A DNA stretch of 64,000 nt from Kappaphycus alvarezii (taxonomy: Eukaryota; Rhodophyta; Florideophyceae; Gigartinales; Solieriaceae), in the NCBI GenBank assembly GCA_002205965.3, contig NADL03000018.1:558001-622000 (forward strand), written 5' to 3'. The translations under genes were made by a program, and so were the position numbers. The notes under the pieces are model-generated. The model had not been told where the DNA came from and ran no database searches. It saw only the letters and a program-made list of their open reading frames with translations. Below, one piece after another: positions 25,364-35,015 of this stretch (its first letter is position 1; each line of letters begins with the position of its first letter).

Positions 25364-25890
25364 AGGAGTGGGTCAATACTCCCCGAGACAGCGATTACAA
25401 TTTCCATGGGCTCCCTACCTGTCGCCAGTTACTGGGAGCTGCAACGCGATAAAAGGGCGGTACTCGACATATCGGAACGCACGTTGGGCGAGGGTCCAAG
25501 CCCCATAGGCAACAAAGCGACATGGTATTCCGCAATCACTTTTGACGAGGCGATGTGAGGGCTGAAATTGTGGAGGTCTCTAACTCCCTGTCACGTCAAG
25601 ATCCCCTCGACTCTGTTCTACGCGCCACACACGGTGTTACGTGTGGCCCATTGCGTAGCGACACTAGTACATGGCAGGTGAACGAGGAAAGAATGTTGTT
25701 TCGGTATGACATGGTGCAAAGCGCGATGGTTGGACACTAGTAGATGATGTAGATGAGAGATATAGCGGTTGCACAAAGCAGGCGCAAAGTGGAGAATATG
25801 CAGGCGGAAAGCAGGGTGTGTGAAAAAGTACGACATGGGAAAACAGCGGGACAGGTGTTAACGAGAGATGTTGTTTTAAGTTGTATAGAA
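25364..25890. other. convergent intergenic region between zinc-finger gene and ChlM
   Basis: Both flanking genes end here. No gene or obvious terminator hairpin was recognised; short frames in it have no family character. Confidence 0.5.
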
Positions 25891-26916
25891 TTACGACTCC
25901 TTGACAGCCTCTAAAAGAGTTGAAAAGTAGAAACGCGTGCCTGTAAACTCTGTCCTCTTAATGGTCATACCACAAGCTTGGAGGGCGTTGCGGACAGCTT
26001 TCTCATCATGAAGATAAGCGCGAGTAGCCTTGCTAGGACCCGGGAAAAACTCGCCGACCTTTTTCAACAAGGCGAGGAAAAAGGTGGAGGGTGCAAAACT
26101 GATGATGAGACGACGGGTGGAGCAGGCGGCAAGCTTTTGAATCATCTGTGCTGCCTTTTCGGTGGGGTAATGAATCATGACATCGATACAGCAGACGGTG
26201 TCATAGGCACCTGCAATAGATTCAAGATCCTGAGTTGCAAACGAGACGTTTGGCATTGCGTGTGGAATAGTAGCACGACCCCTACGTTCAGCCTCGTCAA
26301 CCATAGCCTGACTGATATCTGATGCCGAGACAATAGCACCACGCTGCAAAAGCGGAAGTGTGAGGGAGCCTACACCGCAACCGGCATCGCAAAAGGTGTT
26401 TCCTTTGGCGTCTGCGTCATCGTCTATCCATTTGAGGACTTTTTCGACGGTCTGGGCATGGCCCTGACGGATGTCGAGTTGGACATTGTTGACTTGACCA
26501 TCTTCGGAGTAGATGCGGTTCCAACGGTCAAAGCCGACGTTGTTGAAATATTCGGTGACCTCTGTCTTGTCGTCAGGTTTAGGTGATACGACCATGCGAG
26601 GGGTGTTGTAAGCGGGTGGGGCGCGGGGGAGGGGAGTGGATGGGATGGATGGGATGGATGGGAGGGCATAGTGATGGGGTGAGATTTGCGCTTGGTAAAA
26701 GCGGCGAGGGGGCGAGAAAGGCTTGCATGTTGGCAAGGAGTGGGGACGGGCGGGGCGGGCTGGGCGGGGCGGCGCAGTGACGGGAAGAGGTTGGCCGTGC
26801 AACACAAGTTGGTATCGGAAGGAGCGTTTGGCTGATCTCCCGACTCGTTTCAACAGTTTTGTACTGTACTGTACTGTACTGTACTGTACTGTACTTTTGT
26901 TTAAACATGACAGCAC
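25891..26916 (-). CDS. chlM: Mg-protoporphyrin IX O-methyltransferase, plastid
   Basis: Transfers a methyl group from S-adenosylmethionine to the C13 propionate of Mg-protoporphyrin IX, the step after Mg-chelatase in chlorophyll synthesis, at plastid membranes. The mature part starts about residue 115 with VTEYFNNVGFDRWNRIYS, the ChlM/BchM opening; CDAGCGVGSL (176-185) is the SAM-binding motif I, SASDISQAMVDEA follows as motif II, and IDVMIHYPTEKA and RLIISFAPST complete the fold; it ends EAVKES. This 230-residue part is in one intact frame. The first 110 residues are proline/serine/arginine-rich and would act as a transit peptide, but the ATG at 26916 precedes the GTAC array (encoding VQYSTVQYST), so the true start is doubtful; an ATG at 26728 in another frame gives MQAFLAPSPL, a red-algal-like transit start. 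The gene is divergent from CFAS. Confidence 0.93.
   Translation of the reverse strand: MLSCLNKSTVQYSTVQYSTKLLKRVGRSAKRSFRYQLVLHGQPLPVTAPPRPARPARPHSLPTCKPFSPPRRFYQAQISPHHYALPSIPSIPSTPLPRAPPAYNTPRMVVSPKPDDKTEVTEYFNNVGFDRWNRIYSEDGQVNNVQLDIRQGHAQTVEKVLKWIDDDADAKGNTFCDAGCGVGSLTLPLLQRGAIVSASDISQAMVDEAERRGRATIPHAMPNVSFATQDLESIAGAYDTVCCIDVMIHYPTEKAAQMIQKLAACSTRRLIISFAPSTFFLALLKKVGEFFPGPSKATRAYLHDEKAVRNALQACGMTIKRTEFTGTRFYFSTLLEAVKES
26640..26670. repeat. GGATGGGATGGAT-type short tandem repeat within the ChlM 5' part
   Basis: Three near-perfect 10-bp GATGGGATGG units. On the minus strand they encode alternating serine, isoleucine and proline in the transit region of ChlM. Confidence 0.7.
26861..26895. 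repeat. (GTACT)7 array at the ChlM 5' end
   Basis: Seven perfect GTACT pentamers. It lies inside the longest ChlM reading frame but probably upstream of the real start. Similar arrays recur between genes of this island. Confidence 0.9.
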
Positions 26917-27132
26917 GGTAACCGGTTGTCGACGATACTAGGAATTACAGTAACCTCTGTTTGTCCCTTTTGCGTCTGTTTGTGAGCGTAAGAAATAAAG
27001 GATCAAACATGCTAACAGTACGGTAGAAAAGCGGAGGTACATGACTCTCTGTCACCACCCGTTGGCTCATCCACTGGAACGGAATCAAAGCAACAGCCAA
27101 GGCACAGTGCAAAGCCGTTGATATCTCAACTG

Positions 27133-27182
27133 GTGTACTGTACAGAACAGTAAATACTGTACAGTAATTTACTGTACTGTAC
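27133..27182. repeat. palindromic TACTGTA/TACAGTA cluster
   Basis: Contains GTACTGTACAG, ACTGTACAGTA and TACTGTACTGTACA. The units can pair with one another as hairpins. Confidence 0.85.
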
Positions 27183-27610
27183 AATAAACTCAACATGATG
27201 GCAATGCCATCACCTCGCCTGCGGACATTTCTTCACCACCAGCGCCCGCATTTTACCGCAATTTACTGTAATCCTCTCCGTCACCACCCCTCGTCCGTCT
27301 CCTCGCCCCGATTCCTTATTCTCACACCGCAGCCGCCATCAACCCCACATGCTGTCGTTGCTCCTTTTTGTCACACCGCTCATTCACCACTCGCTTCTCC
27401 ACTCGTTCCAATCCCAGATCACACCAATCCCGATCCCCCCCCACCCCCCGCCCTCTCCTCCCCCTCTCCATTCCCTCACTGCATCCCAACACCCCAACCT
27501 ACCAACCCCTCACTCCTCACCACCGTGTGAATGATCTCCCTATAAACCTCCCGCTGGCTGCACAACGCCACTATTCCCCACCCCATCCCCTCCAAACAAC
27601 CCCTACCCCA

Positions 27611-27651
27611 CACCGCACCGCACCGCACCGCACCGCACCGCACCGCACCGC
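27611..27651. repeat. (CACCG)8 short tandem repeat
   Basis: Eight CACCG units 20 bp before the CFAS start codon, in the presumed 5' untranslated region. Confidence 0.9.
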
Positions 27652-27670
27652 ATCCAACCCATCCGCAACC

Positions 27671-29016
27671 ATGCTTGCCGACGACCATCAACGCCCCGGT
27701 CTTCTGTCCGCCATCTCATCCAAACTCTCCACCTCTATGGAACACCTGTGTCGATTCCTGGTCCACGAATTCCTTTCCCGCGGCATATCCACCGGTACAC
27801 TGACCTTTGTACACCCCGACTCTACCGTCACCCTATTCGGCCAACCCGAATCCGAATCCAAAGCCTCGGCCATCCGCATGCCACAATTTACCTGAAAACC
27901 CAGCCAGTTTCTACACCCGTGTAGCCTCTACTGCTGACATTGGCTTTGGGGAGCCTTTGTCACCGGTGATTTCACCGTGGATCGAGTCGATGATCTGATT
28001 TGTATTTTCGCGTATTGATTCGGAATCGGGATGAGCAACGGTTGTCGACGTCTGCATTGCTTGTTTCAAAGTTGGGAATGTGGTTGAATGGACGGTTGCA
28101 TAGTTTGAATCGGAATAGTGTGCTGGGGTCGAGACGGAATATAGAGGCGCATTATGATTTATCGAATGAATTGTTTGGGACATTCTTGGAGAGACGTGGA
28201 CGTATTCGTGCGGTTATTTCGGGGACGGGGCCAGGACGTTGGATGAGGGACAGCACCGGAAGATTGATATGATTTTGGACAAGGCGAGGATCACGGCGGA
28301 GTGTGATGTGGTGGAGATGGGTGCGGGTGGGGGAGTTGGGGATTCGAGCGGCGCAGCGGTTTGGATGTCGAGTGACGGGTATTACGCTGTCCAAGGAGCA
28401 ATTGGTGTTGGCAAAGAAGAGGGCCGAGGCGGCTGGAGTGGGGAACTGGTCAAGTTTGAATTGGCGGATTATAGGGAATTTGCGGAAAGGGGGATGATGT
28501 TTGATCGGGTGGTGTCTGTGGAGTGATGGAGGCTCTTGGGCATGAGTTTTTGGGTACGTATTTTGGGGCGATTGAAAAAATGTTAAAGGAGGATGGATTG
28601 GTGGTACTGCAGGTGATTACTACGCCGGAACAGCGGTATGAAGAGTATCGGCGGGGTGTGGACTTTATACAAAAGCATATATTTCCTGGGGCATATGCCC
28701 GAGTTTTGAGGCTGTGGTTGGGGCGATGGGGAGAAATAGTCGGCTGGTGGTGGAGGATGTGGAGAATATTGGGGTGCACTATGCGACGACGTTGAGAGAG
28801 TGGAGGAAAAGGTTTGGGGAGAGTGTGAAGAGAGGAGATGTCGCGGCGGCTGGATTTGATGAGTATTTTGTGAGAAAGTGGATGTATTACTTGTGTTATT
28901 GTGAAGCTGGGTTTGCGACACGGACATTGGCAACATTGCAAATTGTGATGAGCAGAAGCAATAATACGGAAAGTTTGGGGGAGGCGGTAGTGTTGGGTGG
29001 GGGTGAAGTGGAATAA
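27671..29016 (+). CDS. cyclopropane-fatty-acyl-phospholipid synthase family methyltransferase, frame broken
   Basis: This family adds a methylene (or methyl) group from S-adenosylmethionine to the double bond of acyl chains in membrane phospholipids. Starting from ATG 27671 after CAACC, recognisable blocks in order are FYTRVASTADIGFGEAF and VTGDFTVDRVDDLI (27910-28010), HSLNRNSVLGSRRNIEAHYDLSNELF (28100-28185, given here as two joined blocks), TWTYSCGYF and DEGQHRKIDMILDKARI, the SAM motif VVEMGAG, ELGIRAAQRFGCRVTGITLS and KEQLVLAKKRAEAAG, DRVVSVE, GAIEKMLKEDGLVVLQVI, RRGVDFIQKHIFPGA, VVEDVENIGVHYA, and near the end AGFDEYFVRKWMYYLCYCE, typical of the CFAS C-terminus. Length fits the family (about 450 codons). 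Eight frame changes occur, all explicable by one or two missing bases, with no stop inside the conserved blocks. So this is probably a working gene in a deletion-prone sequence. The family is common in bacteria and patchy in algae. Confidence 0.85.
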
Positions 29017-29612
29017 GGTAAGGTGGTATGGTATGAAGTGGGGAAGGGGTGGGGGGAAATAATTTTTTTTTGTTTTTGGGATGGAGAGTCGTGGACAAGT
29101 GGGAGGGGAGTGCAAGTGAAGGGGATGTTTTCCTCTGCGGTGGATTGTGGAGGAGGGAGTGGTGGTGGGGGAGGAGGTGAGGTGTGTGGTGAAAGGGGGG
29201 AAATGGATGAAGCTGAGAGGTTGGGGAGATGGATGGCGGGTCCATGTATGAGAGGGTTGAGAGAAATTTGTTTATGTTTATGTCGAGCAGTTTTTTTGAA
29301 TTTTGTTAAAACAGAGGCAATGGTTGTTGTTTGTCAAGTGTAGAAACAAGAGTAGTGTAGGACAGTAACGTACTGTACCCATTCGGTACAGTACTGTAAT
29401 GGAACTGGACCATGTTGCAAACAGTCTGTCTTGTTGGCGTACTCTACTCAAACTTGCCCAAACTTGTATGGTACAGTGCAGTGTAGTGTACACTATAACA
29501 AGAACGGGTGAAATATTGTATTGCTGGGTGCAGTGCAATCGGCGAGTTGCAACGGTTTGTGCGGCGGCCGCCCCGGCTTGCCCAAAGTACGGTACAGTAT
29601 GTCTCCGCCAGA

Positions 29613-29640
29613 TACAGTACTGTACTGTACTGTACTGTAC
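29613..29640. repeat. TACAGTACTGTACTGTAC array
   Basis: A palindromic CAGTACTG centre followed by further TACTG units, with a smaller copy at 29387-29398. Confidence 0.85.
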
Positions 29641-30243
29641 AAACAAACAAATGACCATAGCGAGACGGCATTGCACTCGAGTGATTACGGTATAATGATG
29701 ATTTAACTGAGAGATGGTTGGTATCGGATGCCTTTCATTCACATGCCCAGTGGCCACTGCAATCCAACACATTTCACACAATTACAATAAAACAAAAAAA
29801 TTTTTAGCCGCAAGTGTCGCCTTGACCATACCATATCCATCAATTACCTATCGCTCTACGAATCCCTCTCCCGTCGACAGACGCTTGTTCGCCATACCGT
29901 ATCGCCCCTTACCCCCCTTTCCACCCCCTAGCCCCTGATTATTCCTGTGTACGGTATCAAATGTTGACGAATCAATCAACAGATGCACGCCCTTGTGGCC
30001 AACTGCTGTACCCTCGCCACCACACGGTCCTCCAACTCGTCCGTCTAATGCACTCACTTGGTACACAAAATCAGCCCGATGCAAAACTGGGGCTCTTGTC
30101 GTCTATTGCCTATCGGATGCCCCCCGCCACCAAGCACATCACACACAGGCACACACACACATTGTCAAGAAAAAAGTGATTGTTATTGCGCTTGCATTTC
30201 ATTCCGTCTCAGCACCATAAATAGCCCCTATTTCCCATTTCAC

Positions 30244-30298
30244 TACTGTACTGAACTGTACATGGTACACTGTACACTCGTACAGTACAATACAGTAG
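30244..30298. repeat. GTAC palindrome cluster
   Basis: Several interleaved GTAC, TGTAC and GTACA units in 55 bp (TACTGTACTGAACTGTACAT at the start, GTACAGTACAATACAGTA at the end). Confidence 0.8.
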
Positions 30299-31036
30299 TG
30301 AATTGGGATGGAGCGTAACAGTAAGCGGGGGCAGAGTAGCGTAAAATTAAATAAAATATTAGAAAAGTGTTTAAACTCGACAACGACACCGAGACAGACA
30401 CATCGACCCGTTTGGGTAGCGCTGTATAATGACACAAAAGATAATCAATTTATTTGCTCAAATCCCTCTAAACAGCACCATAGCCGATGCGTTGAATGTG
30501 CCCGCCTTTCTACGCAAAATAGCGAGGGATTATGAAATAATCATGACTTTTTCCACCGCCCCGTTTGGTTATCAAACGTCAACACACCGCAAGCGCCCCA
30601 GGAACACCCCGTGTCTGTCACCACACAGACACAGAAAAAAAAAAAAAACACCTCGAAAAAGCCCCAAATGACCAAATGACCAAATGACCCAAATCCTCTC
30701 CTGGCTACGTGACCCAAGTGGCCTTTTGTTTGATCATCACATCGCACACCATCAAACCACCATCGCCAACTTGTTTTTCAGCCTCCACAACCAGCCCTCA
30801 CCGTGCCCTACCGTGCCGTGCCGTGCCCTTGTTACCCCTTACACATCCCGCCTTTAACCCCCCCCCTCGAACATCCACGAAAAACAAAAAAAAACACACA
30901 ACACACACACATTTCACAATTGGTCGTCGTCATGATGCCCCCTCACCCCTCTCGCGCACGCCCCCGAGCCCCCGCGCCCCTCGCCCGCCCCGTCGCCCCT
31001 ACCCGCCTCCTTTCTTTTCACCTTTCCTTTTCCCAA

Positions 31037-31142
31037 ACCGAAAAAAAAAAAAAAAAATTTCCTCTCACACCCACACACAAACACAAACACAAACTCGCAC
31101 CCTCCCCTCTCCAATGTAAAATACACACACACACACACACAT
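31037..31142. repeat. poly-A run and CA microsatellite in the leader of the FHA/CHD/FYR gene
   Basis: A run of A at about 31041-31057 is followed by imperfect and then perfect CA repeats ending at 31142. Confidence 0.85.
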
Positions 31143-31487
31143 AACATCTTCATAACTACCACCCACATCCGTCACTTTCGCCCGACCCACCGCCGTCCGC
31201 TCCTTCACCCCCCCCCTCCACCCTTACACAAACAAACACACACACACACCATACACCGCAACTCCCTTCCCGTTCCCCTTCCTCCCTCACCCCCCACCCA
31301 CACCACTTACCACTTAAACACCCTCCCTTCCCCCTCCACTCCTCCCATCACCTTCCCTACCCCCATCCCCCCCTCCACCCCTCCACCCCCCACCCCATAA
31401 CTCTCTCACATACAACACCCCCACATAAATTCTCCCCCACCCCCCTTCACCAACCCCGTCACCATTCTTCTCGCACCTCAACTCCAA

Positions 31488-34400
31488 ATGATCACCGACC
31501 CAACCCGTCGGCCTCCAAAGCCAAAACCAAACCAAAACCAAAGCCCAAAGCCCTCTACAAACTCGAAGGTAAAGTCTTCCTCCCCGACCGCGATGTCCCC
31601 TCAAGCACCTCATCCGCCGATCCTCCCTCCTCATGGGCCGTTCCGACCCCACCGCAACTCACTCCCATCCCTTCAAACCCGCAAAACAAGGCGTTCATAT
31701 CGGCCTCGGAATCTCCAACAAGCTCTCCCGTGCCCATGCACGCATCGATTATGACCCCTCCTCCAAACGCTTCTTCATTCATTGCTTGGGTAAGAATGGC
31801 GTCACTGTTACCAAGCCCGATGATCAGAGCACCGAGATTCGACTCACCCCGCAATCAAGGCCCTTGCCCTTGGTCTCGAAATCACTCATCAAGGTCGCAG
31901 ACTGTGTTCTCGTCTTTCAACTCCCTCGCGATTGGGAACACAAGACTCGTCCGCCACCAACCCCGCCACCACCACCTGCACCCAACACTCCAACAGAGAC
32001 TCTCCTGATTCTTCTCCGTCTACTTTGTCCCCAAACGTCAAGAAGAGGAAGAAGAGAACCTGGATCAAGTCCGAGTACAGTTCCCTCAGGGCCTTGATGA
32101 TGAGGTTGGGCTATGGACGCTGGGATGAGATTATCGCCACCGCCTCGGGTCGATTGGCAGAACGCGATCCCGAGGAATTGGTCCCCATTGCGAGGGAGTT
32201 TGTCGCTCACTGCTATGTCCATGCCAGACCGGGCGTCGAGCAAAAGGCACTCATGGAGATTCTTCGCGAGGAACCTACCGCAAAGGGAGTCCCAGAGGAG
32301 GACATGGTCACTGAGATTGAGGAGCTCGTCGAGTCGAGGAAGCGCATTTCCAATCCGGATGAAAAGCGAAAGTTTGTCCGCTGGGCCCGCAAGTTGAGGC
32401 TCCTGAGTCGTCTCAAGGATGTTCATGATCATCCCTCCCTCGACCGCTTGAGAAAGGGAGAGTTGAGGGTGTTTACGCCCCCCCGCGCATTGTACTGGAC
32501 TTCGGCTGATGACGCCGATTTAATTACTGGCTCGTTCAAGCATGGGTATGGCGCAATAGAGCAGATGAGGCTGGATGAGGAACTCGGCTTTCTTGGAAGG
32601 TATTCCAGACCGCTGCCCACGAAAAAGTCTTCAGGTACCCCCCGCAAGGAGGCAAAGGCCGCAGACACTATGCATGCTTCCGAGGAGGAGGATGAAGACG
32701 ATGAGGATGTCGATGAGGATGAGGATGAGAGGCAGGGTGCGTCTATGAATGATGATCCCGACGAGGAGAATGGCGGGGACGGTGCCCTGCCTCATCCGAG
32801 GAAGAGGATGAAACTTGGCAACCGTACCTGCAAGAGGGACGAGGGCAATGCTTCGGACAGCATGGGACGGGGAATGGCAGACGACTCTGACGTGTCCCCC
32901 AATCGCAGTCCCGATCGTCAAAAGTCGGAAAGGCTGTGAGGAGTCGGAAAAGAATAGCAGCGACGCCGATCGCATGGAGGACGTCGACGATGCAGCCGCC
33001 GCCCCCGACAAGGTGAAGAAGAAGCCCGTCCGCATGGTCCCCAAGCGCGGGCCCCGCATTGGCAATGAGGACGGCTTCAATGAACCGGAGGACGCAAAGG
33101 CGGCGCGAGAGAAGATGGCAGACAAGGATGGCCTGGTCCCGTTTCCGAGCAGCGAGTCATTGATGCGCAGGCTCAAGTCCATTATCAACTCTTGTGCCAA
33201 GGAGTATGATCGCGACCAGAGGGAGCTCAAGAAGAAGCAATTGGCCGCGTCCCGTGCCAAGCAGCGAAAGGACGACCTGGCACAGAGGAAGGCCGAGAAG
33301 GAGGCGGAGAGGACGCGCCAGCGGGAGGAGCGGCGCATTCAGAAATCGCAGCCGTTTTCAAAAAAGGAGGCCATTGAATTTGAAAAGGCGCTGTCCAACT
33401 TTGGTATCAACTACGAGGATGACGGGAGGACTGTGGACTGGGCCTGGTTTCATTCCAAGGTTGACGGCTTTGACGCAAAGTACGAGTCGACCCTGAACAC
33501 GGCATATCTTGAACTTCTAGGCGAGGCTCACAGGATCTCTGATTTGGCTGCGGCAAAGGAGGATGAGGACTATGAACGAGTGGAACGAATCAATGAAAGC
33601 AAAAAACCATCGCCAGTCTTTAGTACACTGACGTTGGAGCGGGCGGAGAGACTGATTGAACGACTACAATTCTTTAGGGTCCTTCGAGGAGAGGTGTTGG
33701 TGCACAAAAACATAGACTCCATACTAAGGGGCTACAAAAGGTCAAAGGACTTGCCGCCCTGGTGGAAGAGTTGTCACGACCGGTCCCTTTTGTGTGGTGT
33801 CGATCGGCATGGCATGAACGGTTTGGATGTAATGGGGAGGATCCCGAGCTGGAGTTTGCAAGCTCAATGAAAAGCTGGCAGCGCAAAAACGGAAACGACG
33901 TGAAATCCCAAAAACGTGCAGCAATGCCCAAGTCGTCCGTGGGGAGCAAGCGCGCATTCAGCTTGGTGAGGTACTTTGGAGTCGAGCAAACGATCCACAT
34001 TTCGAGCAGATTGCCCAAGATCCCGTGCCCTCCTCCCGGCCTCAGCACACTGCCGTGAAAGAGAGGCAGTGTTTTCGAGGCCAGTCCCCAAAGAACAAGA
34101 AGAGCCGTCAAAATGGAGGATGTCGAAGAGAAACCCAAGGTGGAACCGTTGCGTCGAGGCGTAGAGGATCGAAATAAGGTTAAGCGCAAGACCGAACCCC
34201 TGTTTCCGGCACCCTCTACTGGAAGGCCAAGGACGCTACGACCCACCATTGTGGAGATTCCTCAAGATGAGGATGGGCAGCTCATGCTGCCCACCGATCT
34301 TGGCGATGGCCTTTTTCTACTCAGCCTCGGGGAAGTGAGACCAGACTCGCCCGGGTTTTGTAAGAATGGAATCATGTACCCTGTTGGATTTCGGAGCGTG

Positions 34401-35015
34401 CGGCAAATTGGCTCACACGCGTTCCTATGTGAAATTTTCGAGAGTGATGATGGTAGGAACCCGAGTTTCGGGTGAGCGCTCTAGACGGGTTTGATCCGAA
34501 TGGGGAGTGCGGTGGACCATTGTGGACCGAAGCGAGAACAATCGCTCAAGGCCTCAACATTGTGACTCTCTGGCTGCGAGTGGTGAATGAGATTAACAAG
34601 GAGGGTCAATCGGAGGGAAGGATCGCGCTCGCCTCAGGACCAGAACGCTTCGGGCTGTATGAGCCCACGATTGTGTACCACATTCAAAAGTTACCTGGGG
34701 CGCGTTCCGTGAAGGACTTTGAGCTTCGGGACTTTAGCCGTCAGGGGAGGGCCGCAAGATTGAACCTACGGTTGGCATCCTTAGTGGGATGTTGAAGGGT
34801 ATCGAAAGCAAACTAGAAGATCCTGGAGCGTCCACAACTTTGAGTTGGTTGTGACTGGGCAAGTGGAAGGCCCTCGACATCGGCTCATGTTGGCCGTAGA
34901 TGAGGAGATGAGTATACCCGAAGATTGGCTTGAAAAGTATGGAGGCAGTAAGAAGAAACATCGTCGAAAGTCAAACTCTTATTGGGGTAACAAGCGAAGT
35001 GATTTTCCTTTTTGA
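31488..35015 (+). CDS. FHA / CHD6-9-like SANT-SLIDE region / FYRN-FYRC protein without an ATPase, frame broken
   Basis: About 1,170 codons. Order seen: a lysine/proline start; an FHA (phosphothreonine-binding) domain about 31560-31920 with HLIRRSSLLMGRSDP, NKLSRAHARIDY and NGVTVT; a SANT-like part (RTWIKSEYSSL...YGRWDEI, 32050-32150); WTSADDADLITGSFKHGYG (32490); an acidic D/E stretch (32670-32780); a basic coiled coil (33200-33350); FSKKEAIEFEKALSNFGI (33355); LPPWWKSCHDRSLLCGV (33750) and EDPELEF. This follows the order found behind the motor in CHD6-9. Then FYRN (NGIMYPVGFRSVRQIG, 34360) and FYRC (RFGLYEPTIVYHIQKLPGAR, 34650), closest to TBRG1. No Snf2 helicase motifs occur and none lies upstream. 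Ten frame changes all fit missing bases. Between the CHD-like and FYR parts the reading stays basic and codon-like, so one gene is favoured, but two adjacent genes remain possible. Likely nuclear, chromatin-associated. Confidence 0.8.

Larger units (their letters stand above)
26917..27670. promoter_or_regulatory. shared divergent intergenic/promoter region of ChlM and CFAS
   Basis: About 750 bp between two divergent genes. It holds a cluster of TACTGTA/TACAGTA palindromes at 27133-27182, and from about 27195 to 27660 the plus strand is strongly C-rich and G-poor, ending in a CACCG array just before the CFAS start. No TATA element was assigned with confidence. Confidence 0.5.
29017..31487. other. 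intergenic region with GTAC arrays and long C/A-rich tract
   Basis: No gene recognised over about 2.5 kb. 29017-29280 is G-rich. GTAC palindromes occur at 29371-29398, 29613-29640 and 30244-30298. From about 30780 to 31487 the plus strand is C/A-rich and almost free of G, with poly-A and CA microsatellites; this is probably the promoter and 5' leader of the next gene. Confidence 0.55.

Noticed and set aside
28450-29245. Minus-strand frames of about 220 codons
   Set aside because: Antisense to the CFAS gene, whose conserved protein is on the plus strand; rich in P, S, H from the G-rich coding strand.
30709-31168. Frames of 84-136 codons on both strands
   Set aside because: Encoded by C/A-rich and CA-repeat sequence in the leader; no domain character.
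32631-33338. 235-codon minus-strand frame, and 171 codons at 31917-32432
   Set aside because: Antisense shadows of the FHA/CHD/FYR gene.
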